From the NCBI RefSeq assembly GCF_932274485.2, contig NC_065881.2, forward strand, positions 84,260,702 through 84,324,701: a stretch of 64,000 nt of DNA, read 5' to 3'. Below are positions 23,934 to 35,500 of the stretch, one piece after another (the first letter of the stretch is position 1; every line of letters begins with the position of its first letter). This stretch comes from Patella vulgata. Lineage: Eukaryota > Mollusca > Gastropoda > Patellidae. The notes below the pieces were generated by a model. The model searched no databases. It worked only from the letters and a program-made list of their open reading frames with translations, and had not been told where the DNA came from. The translations under genes were made by a program, and so were the position numbers.

Positions 23934-24187
23934 GGATGGGGTTTTACGTCCACACGACACAACGTAGGTCATTTCGGGACTAACATATGGTTTAATTTTA
24001 TTTCAATAATTCGCTTGCGCATAGGGGTCTTTAACAGTGGGGCGAGGACCCGGTGAAAACCAACGAGGTTGGACAGGCGACCTTACTCCTTGCCAGGTAC
24101 TAACGGGGAATAGAAACCACACCAGTTTACTCAATGACAGACCTTATGTTACAGCGCGCATGCGCTAACTATTCGGCCATCAAACCT
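23934..24187 (-). repeat. SINE-B, nearly complete, minus strand
   Basis: Reverse orientation copy: body 'ggttggacaggcgacc', the reverse of 'aaaccatatgttagtccc', and the reverse of the head 'ggccgaatagttagcgc' at 24160-24180. The (CT)n tail is reduced. Confidence 0.85.
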
Positions 24188-24993
24188 ACCAGTCCTGATA
24201 TGAAAGCAAGTAATCTATAATCTGAGTGATATAAGGTATTCAGCTATTTGTACTATATATAGATGATAGAAAACATGAAATTGTTTATTATAATATAGAT
24301 GAACAAAACATGAAATGATATGGATGATTAAGAACGTGTCTTTTATCAGGAACTGTATAACAGGATTAAATTCTGGGTAAAATTGATCTCATTGCTAAAC
24401 ACTCTGACACCAGATGCTATTTGTCATTTCCCTAGTTCACGTGGATCAATTTAAATGTAAGGTACGTATATATGACCAGTGTTGAAATCAGTTTATGTCG
24501 GCATACCTTTTATATTTTCATCGTGCCAATTGAAACAACGTAGTTCAGATAATAGGCTCAGTTGATCTTAGGATGAATCAAATAACCAAAATAGGTTTAC
24601 TTTAGTCAATGTAGCCTACCGACGGCGTCCGAAGGATCTACAGTATATTTCCAAATGACGAATATAAACCTTTGACCTCAAAATATCAACCAGAATTGCT
24701 AATCCATCAGTGATGGCGATAATAAAACCTCACAGCAGAGTTCACAAAATCAGCCGGACAGGTGTTTATCTAATGGTGTATTTTGCTAAATTCGCCAAGC
24801 GTAGTCACCCACCACACCCTCTTTTGCATGGCAGTATTTGTTGGGATTTTGGTCAAGACTGAAAGAAGCATATTTGGATTTGCATTGTCGGCCTTTTGGG
24901 GAAGTTTTAGAAAGAAATAACTAAATCCATTTTTGTTAGTGTTAGTGTTGGGTGATATCTCTTTAATATTAAATTGCCATTCTTTATTATCTA
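24188..24993. other. Unassigned spacer with a 75-codon minus-strand frame
   Basis: Mostly featureless. The minus-strand frame 24770-24997 contains RVWWVTTLGEFSKIHH and starts at the edge of the minisatellite. I do not recognise a domain and see no splice context, so I do not call a gene. Confidence 0.4.
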
Positions 24994-25306
24994 GCAAATG
25001 ACTGTCTGATCAGTCTAGTTATATAAGGGTAATACCCAAATGGCTGTCTGATCCGTGTAGTTATATAAGAGGAATACCCAAATGACTGTCTGATCAGTGC
25101 AGTTATCTAAGGCGAATACCTAAAATTTATCAGTCTAGTTAGATACGCGTAATACACAAATGGCTGTCCAATATGTGTAGTTATATAAGGGGAATACCTA
25201 AATGACTTTCTGATCAGTCTAGTTATATAAGGGGAATACGTAAATAACTGTCTAATCAGTTCAGTTATAGAAGGGGGGTACCTAAATGACTATCTGATCT
25301 GTATAG
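24994..25306. repeat. 42-bp minisatellite, left part
   Basis: About seven degenerate 42-bp units containing 'gactgtctgatcagt' and 'agttatataaggggaatac'. One and a half further units lie at 32203-32275, on the far side of the hAT element, so the array was split by that insertion. Confidence 0.88.
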
Positions 25307-25477
25307 CAGACGTGTTAACCCCCAGATATGAAAAAAACAGGAGACCTGCATTGAAAAAATAGGAAAATCAAGGAAATTATTTCTTCTTCCAAAACCATCA
25401 TTTTTAGTCACCTATATTCACGGTTTTTTTTACACTTTAATTATATACACAAGTCTTTAGCACTATTTTACACAAGT

Positions 25478-25816
25478 TGGGGGACCACGTGGGTAAGGCG
25501 TCGGGTGTTCGATCCCTGCATTGGCCGAGAAAGTTCACCCAGATTTTCCGGCGTGGTCCCCCCTTGTCAGTGATGGAAGACGGAGGGCCTGACAAGGACA
25601 ACTGTCTAGTCCTTCGGATGAAACGAAAAACCGAGATCCCGTGTATACATTGGAATGCACGTAAAAGATCCCTTGGCAGTTGGAATTCGATATAAGAGTA
25701 GGCGATAGTGCCGCTGCCCGGGCAAAATTTCACTCATAGCACAATGTATGGCGTATGCCCGTCTTCATTAGCCCAGTATAGGAGCAGAACAGTAGGACGT
25801 TAAACCCCATTTCATT
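25478..25816 (+). repeat. SINE-A, near full-length, with 12-bp target-site duplication
   Basis: Flanked by 'ttttacacaagt' (25466-25477 and 25817-25828). The head has an A-box-like 'ccacgtgggtaaggcgtc' and a B box 'gtgttcgatccctgc'. The 3' end reads 'cgttaaaccccatttcatt'. It inserted just downstream of the hAT C-terminal coding region. Confidence 0.9.
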
Positions 25817-27533
25817 TTTTACACAAGTCTTTAACACTTTTGCTATGAGACTATTTACTATTCCGTGCTCTTTCTTGTATTTGCTTGCGGCAGCTTTGGC
25901 GTCCTTCAACAACTGATGACTTGACACTGTTTTAAAACATGGTTTACAGGAGTTTATTTTGCACGAAAGAAGGCTGCAAATTGTAGAATTATCTAATTCT
26001 GTCCTTTCCGCAGTTTTGATTTTTCTACTAGAGAAAATAATCTCTCTGTTTCTGCGTTGTAATTAGGAATTAGAATTAATTTGAATGCTAAATTAGCCAG
26101 TTGGCTACATCTTTGAGAACTATCCATGAGCCTCATTTTTGTCATTCTGATCCAGTACCAATCCTGTGACAGACTATTTTGTGGAAGCTCTGTTTCAGAC
26201 ATCAGGTTATAGTCTGCATATTGCTCCTCAAGCTCATCTGTTACAGGAAATCCCAGAGCTTTGGCACATTTCAAAACTAATTATAAATAGGTCAAATATA
26301 AATGTAATCAGAAAAAAGCAATAAATAGTATGTCAAATTTATCCTGGTGGATAATTTATTTATTCATTTATGTATTTATACAAAATCATTTATCTGCTTA
26401 TTTGTACTATAACTAAATAATGTAATTAGTTTTTGTATGTATCATATATAATTCGACATTATACATATATTGTACACCCAAACCAGAAGGAAGCAAATTA
26501 ATATAAGCCTACTCGGCTTGTGTTTGTATCCTTTTATTTATGCTTTTTACATTGTATAATAGTCTCGAAATAGATACTGTTTAAACCAAGAATTCATTAC
26601 TTACTTGAAGAACCTGCTAACCATGATATCATCATCAATACTGCTCATATAATCTCTGGTTTTCACACCAACAGCCAGGATGTCATCTGCTAGCTGACTT
26701 TATTTGACCATATATGGAACGTTTGTAAGTTCACAAACTTACCCAAGTATTTCCTCAAGAGGCGAGTCATATCCGAGTATAAAAACAGATTTTGCTTTCA
26801 TCAGCCTGAAAAGCTGTATTGAATTCATTAAGAGGGTTCAATATGAATTTTAAAAACATGCAATACAAATGCAACTCTTCATTTGCTAAGTAGCATGTCT
26901 GAACTCGACTCAAAATTAGATTTTAAGGCATGTATTTGTTCTAGTGTCCTCTTAAGACACCTGTCAAGACCCAGCCATCTTGTTTGTACATGTTTTATGA
27001 GCTGATGTGGCTCAACCTCACAAAACTCTTGAAATGTCTGATATATCTCAGTTCGTTTTGGAGCTAGAATATAAATAAAATGGCTGTCAATTATCTCGAA
27101 AAGGAGAAAAATGAGTTGTATATCTCAGTTCTTTTGAAGCTAGAATATAAATATAATGGCTTTCAAAATAAAAAAATTAAATATCTTGGGTCATAAAGCT
27201 TACCTTAAATGGAAATGATAATTTATTTCCATAAGCATATGGTCAACTGACAAGAGTCAACTTATTTAAAGCAAGATTTGCCAAGTGACAAATGCACCCA
27301 AGATCAAACACATATGGCTGCTCTTCTTTGATTCTTGACAATATAGAATTGTTTTTCCCAATCATAACACTGGCATTGTCAGAACAATAAGCCACTAGAT
27401 TGTTCCAGTGAAGGCCATGGTCCCTGAATAATAAACAAAATAACAATATGTATTTAATCAACTCACTAACTCATTAAACAGATAAGTGTTCTCTATTACT
27501 CAAAAGGGTGTAATAAAACCTATTTAAATAAAA

Positions 27534-29508
27534 ACAAGAGCATCGCTAACGCAGCAATATACGTCCACATTCCTGTTTTGTTTGATATGGTCCAGTTTGC
27601 ATTGAGGGTCTGTGAAATAAAACTGGGTTGTAGGACTGCTATCAGTTTAACACTTCGTTCACATTAACAGAACACAATTTTTATTTTAAAACAATCGATG
27701 TCTTTATTCCAAAAGCATGACGTTTCGAATAGGTATGCAAAGTTTCAAAAGGATCTGTTAAGAATTGCGGTCTGTAGGCAAAACACAAGACACACAAACA
27801 TTAGGCGTGGCTCTGTGCCTAGGGGTCGAGCATGCACCAAAAATAATAATAGAGGTCGGCCTTAGGATTAAGGAATAAGTATAAAAAGTAGCCTTAGGCT
27901 ATAAGGAATAAGTATAAAAAAGTTTTCAAGATGATCGATTAAGAAATGCGGTCTGCAAGTGACACACAGACATAAAAAAAGAAAATGGGCGTAGCTCTGC
28001 CACTGGGGGTTGGGTATTCACCACAAATAATAGGGATGTTCCTTAGGATAGAAGGAATATGTATGCTAGGTTTTAAGGTGATACGATAAGAAATGCGATC
28101 TGTAGATGACAAACAAATAAATAAATATAAGGGATGGGCGTGGCTCTGCCCCTGGCGGTCGGGCATGCACCAAAAACAATAGGGATCATCGTTAGGGTAT
28201 AAGCAATTCATATGAAATTTTTTCAAGACGATTGATTAAGAATTGTGGCCTGTAGGTGACACACAGACATAAAAAGAAAAGAAAATGGGCGTGGCTCTGC
28301 CCCTGGGGGTAGAAAAACAATAGGGATCATCGTTAGGGTATAAGCAATTCATATGAAAAAATTTCAAGACGATTGATTAAGAATTGTGGCCTGTAGGCGA
28401 CACACAGACATAAAAAAGAAAATGGGTGTGGCTTTGCCCCTGGGGGTTGGGCATGCACCCAAAACGATAGGGATGTTCCTTGGGGTACAAAGAATAAGTA
28501 TGCATAGTTTCAAGATGATACGTTAAGAAATGTGGCCTGTAGACGATAAACAAACAAATACAAAAAATGGGCGTGGCTCTGCCCCGGGGAGGCGAGCATG
28601 CACCAAAAACAATAGGGATCATCTTTAGGGTATAAGGAATAAGTATGTTAAGTTGATACGTTAAGAAATGCTGTCTGTAGATGACAAACAAATAAATAAA
28701 TATAAGGAATGGGCGTGGTTCTGCCCCTGGGGGTCGGGCATGCACCAAAAACAATAGGGATCATACTTAGGGTATAAGCAATTCATATGAAAATTTTTCA
28801 AGACGATTGATTAAGAATTGTGGCCTATAGGCGACACACAGACATAAAAAGAAAAGAAAATGGGCGTGGCTCTGCCCCTGGGGTCGGGCATGCACCCCAA
28901 ACGATAGGGATGTTCCTTGTGGTACAAAGAATAAGTATGCATAGTTTCAAGATGATACGTTAAGAAATGCGGTCTGTAGATGACAAACAAATAAATAAAT
29001 ATAAGGAATGGGCGTGGCTCTGCCCCTGGGGATCGGGCATGCACCAAAAACAATAGGGATCATACTTAGGGTATAAGCAATTCATATGAAAATTTTTCAA
29101 GACGATTGATTAAGAATTGTAGCCTATAGGCGACACACAGACATACAAAGAAAAGAAATTGGGCGTGGCTCTGCCCCTTGGGGTCGGGCATGCATCCCAA
29201 ACGATAGGGATGTTCCTTAGGGTACAAAGAATAAGTATGCATAGTTTCAAGATGATACGTTAAGAAATGTGGCCTGTAGACGACAAACAAACAAATACAA
29301 AAAATGGGCGTGGCTCTGTCCCTGGGGGTCGGGCATGCACCCAAAATAATATGGATCATCCTTAGGGTATAAGGAATAAGTATGTAAAGTTTGAAGATGA
29401 TCACTTAAGAATTGTGGCCTGTAGGCGACACACAGACATACACACATACACACACACACACACGCACAGACAGGGGCGACGGCAATATATGAATGTGGAC
29501 GTATAATA
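27534..29508. repeat. Minisatellite-bearing stem-loop repeat, 11 units of ~150 bp
   Basis: It starts 'acaagagcatcgctaacg' followed by 'atacgtccacattc' (27559-27572) and ends with (CA)n, 'gacaggggcgacggcaa' and 'gaatgtggacgtat' (29490-29503). Inside are about eleven units marked by 'gggcgtggctctgcccctgg', at about 27806, 27985, 28136, 28288, 28424, 28569, 28710, 28862, 29009, 29161 and 29305. Late units alternate between two types, giving a ~299-bp higher-order period (28710 to 29009, 28862 to 29161). Long minus-strand open frames across it are repeat artefacts. Confidence 0.85.
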
Positions 29509-30426
29509 ATGTGTCCATTTATATGGCGCCAAATTCACAAAACATATTCATTGCGCATACGAAAACTATATGCAAAAGTTCATTGGCTCTACGTTTTTTT
29601 TAAATTTTTGTAATGAATTTTGAAAAGATGAGTTTTTAATCGAAAATTTAAGATTGGCTTTAATATAATTACACACAATACATTAAGATTGACAAATAAG
29701 TAACAAAACGCAGTTCAACTGGGAGTGAATCCAACTTCTAAATTTCCACTTTGGTATTACTAGTTGATTGAGATTGTTTGAACGCAACTGTCTTTTAGGA
29801 ATATACTGTTGTATTGATTCACAGAGATAACCAGGAGCTCTCCACTGACACAATGATAAGTTAGGCAGGGTACTTTAAAGCCGATCCGGGCTCTAACTGT
29901 AACCAACGAAGGGTTTGTTGTACTTGGATTATGTGGCCGCGATATGAGGATCCTGTGTGCACTCTTGCTGTGAGATTCTGGATTCGCTGAATTTTAGTTG
30001 AGTTTGAGGAAGACCAGTGAGAAGACTATTAAAACAAAACTTTCTTGCCAGCGGATCTGGTTTTCAAATCATTAAGATTAATGTATTTAAATCTAGTCGG
30101 TCTTCGTATAACCCTATATTCTTCCATTAACCCCACACTTTAAAAACAAACATGTGAGCAAAGAAGAAAGCTATAAATCGACTGAAGAAATAAAATATGT
30201 TTAAAGGGATGTAAATGTCAAGAGGTCGGTATTCCTTTTTAAAATCATATATACACATTGTACTATACTGAATTTCTACTAGATAGATTTAACAAACAGG
30301 CGGAAGATTCCGGCTCCGAGCACACCAACTAGTGACATCCAGTACAAACAAATAATGCTAATAGACTCAAAATTTACATTGCAACATCAAGTCGCTTCAA
30401 ATTAATATGATTAAAAATACATTATG
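29509..30426. other. Unassigned DNA inside the hAT element
   Basis: About 900 bp with no recognised gene. It separates the two minisatellite-bearing repeats and is probably further inserted repeat sequence. Confidence 0.45.
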
Positions 30427-30738
30427 TAAGAGCTTAATCTGCCTATTGCAGATCTTTCGTTTGGCCTCAAATGTTATATAAATCATTATTAGAATGCTAA
30501 ATCCATAATCAACTCTCTAGAGCAGCGGTTGGTTGAATTAGTTAATAATTTAATTTAAAATGGATAATGGAGACTTTGTTTATTATCGTAACAACGATAG
30601 CAATAACAACCGAGACTACACTATTCTTCCAACGGCGATTACTCCGCTGAGAATGAAGTAATTTGATTGATTTTCTATATATTATCTTTCCATTCTCTAC
30701 GGTCTCACTATTATAGTGAGAACTGTCAGCTCTTTATA
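30427..30738 (-). repeat. Dispersed repeat R3, short inverted copy
   Basis: Matches 60630-61449 on the opposite strand: 'cgagactttgtttattat' and 'gagaactgtcagctctttat' at the right, and 'gagcttaatctgcctattg' (the reversed tail) at the left. Confidence 0.65.
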
Positions 30739-31189
30739 ACTAGAAATGGGCGTGGCTCTGCCCCTGGGGGTCGGGCATGCACCAAAAACAATAGGGATCT
30801 TCCTTGGGGTATAAGGAATAAGTATACCAAGTTTGAAGAAAATCCAGTAAGAATTGCGCCCTGTAGGCGACACAAAGACACACGAAAAGAAAATGGGCGT
30901 GGCTCTGCCCCTGGGGGTTGGGCATGCACCCCAAACGATAGGGATGTTCCTTAGGGTACAAAGAATGTGTATGCAAAGTTTCAAGATTATTAGTTAAGAA
31001 ATGTGGCCTGTAGACGACAAACAAACAAATACTAGAAATGGGCGTGGCTCTGCCCCGGGGGGTCGGGCATGCACCAAAAACAATAGGGATCTTCCTTGGG
31101 GTATAAGGAATAAGTATACCAAGTTTGAAGAAAATCCATGAAGAATTGCGCCCTGTAGGCGAACCACAGACACACACACACACACACAC

Positions 31190-31226
<37 letters not shown>

Positions 31227-31276
31227 GACAGGGGCGACGGCATAATACGTTCACATTATGAATGTGGACGTATAAA
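30739..31276. repeat. Minisatellite-bearing stem-loop repeat, 3 units
   Basis: Three units marked by 'gggcgtggctctgcccc' (about 30748, 30896, 31039), then (CA)n and (CATA)n at 31170-31225, 'gacaggggcgacggc', and a complete hairpin at 31245-31273 (13-bp arms, 3-base loop) followed by A-rich sequence. It has the same 3' end as 27534-29508, but the left end is missing and abuts R3. Confidence 0.85.
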
Positions 31277-32202
31277 AAATGCTACTCAGTTGAAAGATTT
31301 GTCAATGGCACTGAATAAATTGCTGGATGGGACAATATTGCACACTGGCATGTTAAGGAATTTTGTCTCGATACATTCTTTCACTTCATTAATAACTCTC
31401 ACTAAAATCGCCATGTTCTTGTTGTGGCCTCTGTCATTTGATTCATCCATTAAAGTAATAAATGTACCTTGGCACATATGTTTAACTTCAGCTGTAAAAT
31501 TTGAGCCCAGAGCATATTTATCTATCATAGTAGTTTTAGTTCTACCACACTGAAATTCTTTGGCTTATTTGCTGCCAAGAAACATTACTGCAGCCAGACA
31601 AGATAAATTGTGCTCTGCCACCATCATTGCAAAAAGTGTTTCTGCCCGATTTGTTTTGTTGACTTGTGTTGGTATAAAATTGACAAAAGATGTCACATTA
31701 CTGGAATCAACAGCTTTGCCAATTCTATTATGGTTTTCCGATTGAACATGTCGTCGTGAATCGGATATGCCACCAGAAGTTATATTAACTGTAGCATTAC
31801 GCACGTTGCATAAGGCTTCTATTTCTATTTTTACATGTAACGTTTACTCTTCGCGAGAGAATTGTGAAAATCGCACAGTCGTTTACTAGTCATTATGAAA
31901 ATTGATAGTAATGGAACGAAACTTGTAATTTCTCCATTTTATCAGGTACGCCAATGTACTCTATTATCATTACAATATACTTTATTTACACGTGGGAGCT
32001 GTCAACCGTGTTATCTAAATTATAAGTTTCCGGCTAAATTCAGCCAATCAGAATGATTTATGAAACGGAAGTAAAGGTAGTTTACCTCTCTTTGTGAAAG
32101 TTGCCATTTTCCGTGAGAAAATCTCCCCCCTACGGGAGTTCGGGAGAAAGTTCCCGAATCCGTGAGTCTCACGGAAAAAAAACAAGTTAGTTGACACGAC
32201 TG

Positions 32203-32275
32203 CAGTGTAGTTATATAAGGGGAATACCCAAATGACTGTCTGATCAGTGTAGTTATAGAAGGGGGATACCAAAAA
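32203..32275. repeat. 42-bp minisatellite, right part
   Basis: About one and a half units ('gtagttatataaggggaata', 'gactgtctgatcagt') that continue the array interrupted at 25306. Confidence 0.85.
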
Positions 32276-32569
32276 GATTAACCGTATTACTGAATTGAAA
32301 ACAGTAACAAAAATGTATTTGATTTAACTGAATCATTTTAAGTTCAAGAGAATACTTTGGCAGAATCAGTGTCAATGGGCCAATGGTTAAACATATTATG
32401 TAAAGGCGACGGTTAATCAAGTTCGTAGAGTGGAAGTATGTGAATATTGGTGGCGTTGACGATCATGTTACATGTGTACATAACTAATAGTCACTATTTA
32501 TTTGTGTATTTTAGTGATGATGAGATAATAACGTCTACTTGATATACATTATACCAACAGCTAAACAGG

Positions 32570-35500
32570 ATGGATGCTGAAAGGTTCGTATATTTAATAG
32601 ACCAGGGGCCTATTTCACGAAATTTTAACTAAGATAAAATCCAAATTTTAGTAATTTGATTGGATAATATTCGGTTGATTTTAGTGCTTAGCCAATCAAA
32701 ATTGAAGTATCTACTAAAATTTGTATTTTATCTTTAGTTAAAATTTCGTGAAACAGGGCCCTGGCTTAAGAATCTGTCCACTAGCCTATTGTAGACACTC
32801 TGAACATCCGAGTTAACTATTGTTTGCCTTTTGTAGATACGGTGAACATCAGTGTAACTGGGTTAAGGTATTGTGTTTACAAACAACTCTGGTGGACAGA
32901 TTATAATAACACTCTAACTAAACAGATAATTCATGTGCATTTACAAAATTACGTATTTAAAAAATCGATTTGTTTTATAATATAGCTGTATTTGATTATT
33001 TTTTGATTAAATTTAACTTGAAGAAATTCATGAGGCAGAATACGTTGAGTTTGTAAATAGTTATTGTATACTATTAAAAAAAAGTAGGGGATATTTGATT
33101 TTGGGGGCATAATACTAAAATATGCAAATGACTACGAAAAAAGTCACTATAGAACCTAACAGAAGAAACATTTCCAGTTACATGTGACGCCCAAAAGCAC
33201 CAATAGCTACCGCATGGAATGCAGGTGATGCTTGGGATCATCATGGGGGTCCAACCCAAGATTTGCACGACTCTGACTTTGAATGTTACAGTCATTGTGG
33301 CATTGAATTCCAGGGTGGAAACATCAGTTTAATTGTTTTAGTGACCAGAAAACAAATTTTGATATGCGTCGGCTTACCCAAAATGAAAGGTTACGTGCCC
33401 TTGGCATGCTACAGATCGGCACAACACAGGCGGTTGTGGCGCGGACGATGAATGTTTCTCAGTCTGTCATAAGCAGGCTATGGACCAGATACCGTGATAC
33501 ACAATCTGTACAGGACAGACCACGCTCAGGTCGACCAAGGGCGACAACTCAAGCCCAGGATCGATTTATCCGTACCTTGGCCTTGAGAAATCGTGTCATC
33601 ACAGCAAATCAGATCAGCGCTCGTCTTCAAACAGACACTGGTGTGAGAGTGAGTGGCCAGACAATTCGGAATCGACTGCATAGGGGTCACCTTCGCGCCC
33701 GACGTCCTCGCGTGATCCTTTGTTTGAGAGATCATCACATTCAGGCAAGACGTCGTTGGTGTAGGGATCGTCAACACTGGGATAATCGACGCTGGAGCAA
33801 TGTGATGTTTTCAGATGAGTCAAGGTTCACTGTTGATTTTTTGGACAGACGTAGGAGGGTGTGGCGTCGTCGAAACGAGCGCTTCCAAGACGTTAACGTC
33901 ATCAGACATGATCGATTTGGGGGTGGTTCTGTTATGGTGTGGGGAGGCATCACTGTTGCTGGAAGAGCGGCTTTACATGTTGTTGCAGGGCGTGTTACAG
34001 GCCAGTACTACCGGGACAACATCTTGGCAGTCCATGTTGTGCCGTTCGCACGACGTCATGGCCGCCGTTTCATCTTCCAGGATGACAACGCAAGATGTCA
34101 CAGGGCCAGGATCGTTACATGTTACCTCCAACAACAGAACATCACCACATTACCTTGGCCAGCACTGAGTCCCGACCTCTCCCCCATCGAGCATGTCTGG
34201 GACATGCTTGGACAGAGGTTACGTCAACGTCAACAACGTCCTGCCAATGTCCAAGAACAGGAATGGGACAATCTGGACCAAAATGACCTTAGACGTCTCA
34301 TTAGGAGTATGCCACGTCGGATCAATGCTTGTTTGGCAAACAGAGGAGGATTTACCCGTTACTGACTTGGTTGTGATGCTGTGGTAACTTTGCTGTTTGA
34401 CCCCGGGTATCATTTTACCCTTATAATGGTCAGTCTGTGCCTTACTTAGTCTAACGATCATTTGGAATAAATCGATGAATGATCATTTGGAATAAATCGA
34501 TGAATGTGAACTTCATTTCATTTTGTCATTTGTTTCTTCGTCAGTTTCATTAGGTGACTTTAATAACACTTAAAAATCAAATATCCCCTACTTTTTTTGA
34601 ATTGATATTTATATCATCTTTATAACTCAAACAACATGTTTGATATCTTTTAGGGCACTGAAGTCAGTACTACGCCAAGCCGAAAAAGGTGGAAATATAG
34701 AAGAAGTAGTTGAAACATTATCATTACAAGATAAGAAACAAGTTTTACTTATAGCCGCTAAATCCCGTTGGTATGAAGTTGTAATATATCTTGTAGACCA
34801 TGGTATTGGTGTGCAATGGGTTGATAGTCGCCAGAGCAACCTACTGCACTTACTTTTATATAGCTACACAATTAACTACATGCTTGACGGAACATGCGAA
34901 GATCGTTTAATACAATGTATAGTTAAATTAGTCGACGCCAATCCGTTGAATGAAGATAAAGATACACCTATATCTATAGCTGTTAGAAAACAGCTGCATG
35001 GAGTTGTGACGTATCTATTAGAACATGGTGTTGATATTCATTATGTTGATAGTCGCCAGAACAATCTACTGCACTTACTTTTAACGTACGATTACTGCGG
35101 TAGCAGATATGACAATACTAAGGGGCGGTTAAATTGTGTGGGTAAATTGGTCGACGCTGGTGCAGACACCAATCAGTTAAATGAAGAGAAAGATACACCT
35201 ATATCTATAGCTGCTAGTAAAGGGTTGTATGAAGTTGTAATATATCTGTTAGAACATGGAGTTGATTTACATTATATTGAGAGCTGTCAGAACAACCTGA
35301 TCCATATACTTTTAGATAGCTCTAACATATATTACCTAAATAACAATACGGGTAGACGGGATTTATTATTACAATGTGTAGTAAAATTAGTTGATGCTGG
35401 TGTAGACGTCAAACACGTGAATGGTGATAAAGTAACACCTGTAGTTGTAGCCGCTAGAAAAGGATTGTATGACGTCGTGAAATATATGTTAAAGCATGGT

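Larger units (their letters stand above)
25825..31804 (-). pseudogene. hAT transposase pieces (KIAA1586/ZMYM-like family)
   Basis: Segments in N-to-C order on the minus strand: 31804-31565 (SRRHVQSENHNRIGK, NKTNRAETLFAMMVAEHNL); 31528-31286 in the same frame after one in-frame TAA (TLMDESND, the first catalytic-core region); 27440-27243 after an acceptor-like 'tattattcag' (YCSDNASVMIGKNNS, CICHLANLALN); 27064-26880 after 'tatattctag' (EPHQLIKHVQTRWLGLDRC); 26274-25993 (IPNYNAETERLFSLVEKSKLRK, the hAT dimerisation motif); and a tail piece to about 25825 (SSHQLLKDAKAAASKYKKEH). At least one stop and several gaps make it non-functional. Family placement rests on these motifs. Confidence 0.78.
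25307..32202 (-). mobile_element. hAT-superfamily DNA transposon with nested insertions
   Basis: The termini begin CAG, as in hAT elements: left 'cagacgtgttaac', right (reversed) 'cagtcgtgtcaac'. The flanking 8 bp are 'ctgtatag' and 'cagtgtag', a plausible 8-bp target duplication with two changes. Both sides of the insertion are the same 42-bp minisatellite. The element carries a broken, intron-bearing transposase on the minus strand and has absorbed a SINE-A, two minisatellite-bearing repeats and an R3 repeat, inflating it to 6.9 kb. Confidence 0.82.

Noticed and set aside
24770-24997. 75-codon minus-strand frame (RVWWVTTLGEFSKIHH)
   Set aside because: Looks somewhat protein-like but I recognise no family and see no splice sites; left as unassigned.
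27780-29440. Regularly spaced repeats resembling a CRISPR array
   Set aside because: Units are ~150 bp, conserved throughout without unique spacers, and the DNA is clearly eukaryotic.
27939-31254. Minus-strand open frames of 80-167 codons with GCMPDPQGQSHAHF-type text
   Set aside because: They follow the minisatellite period, overlap in several frames and end at the array edges; best read as repeat by-products.
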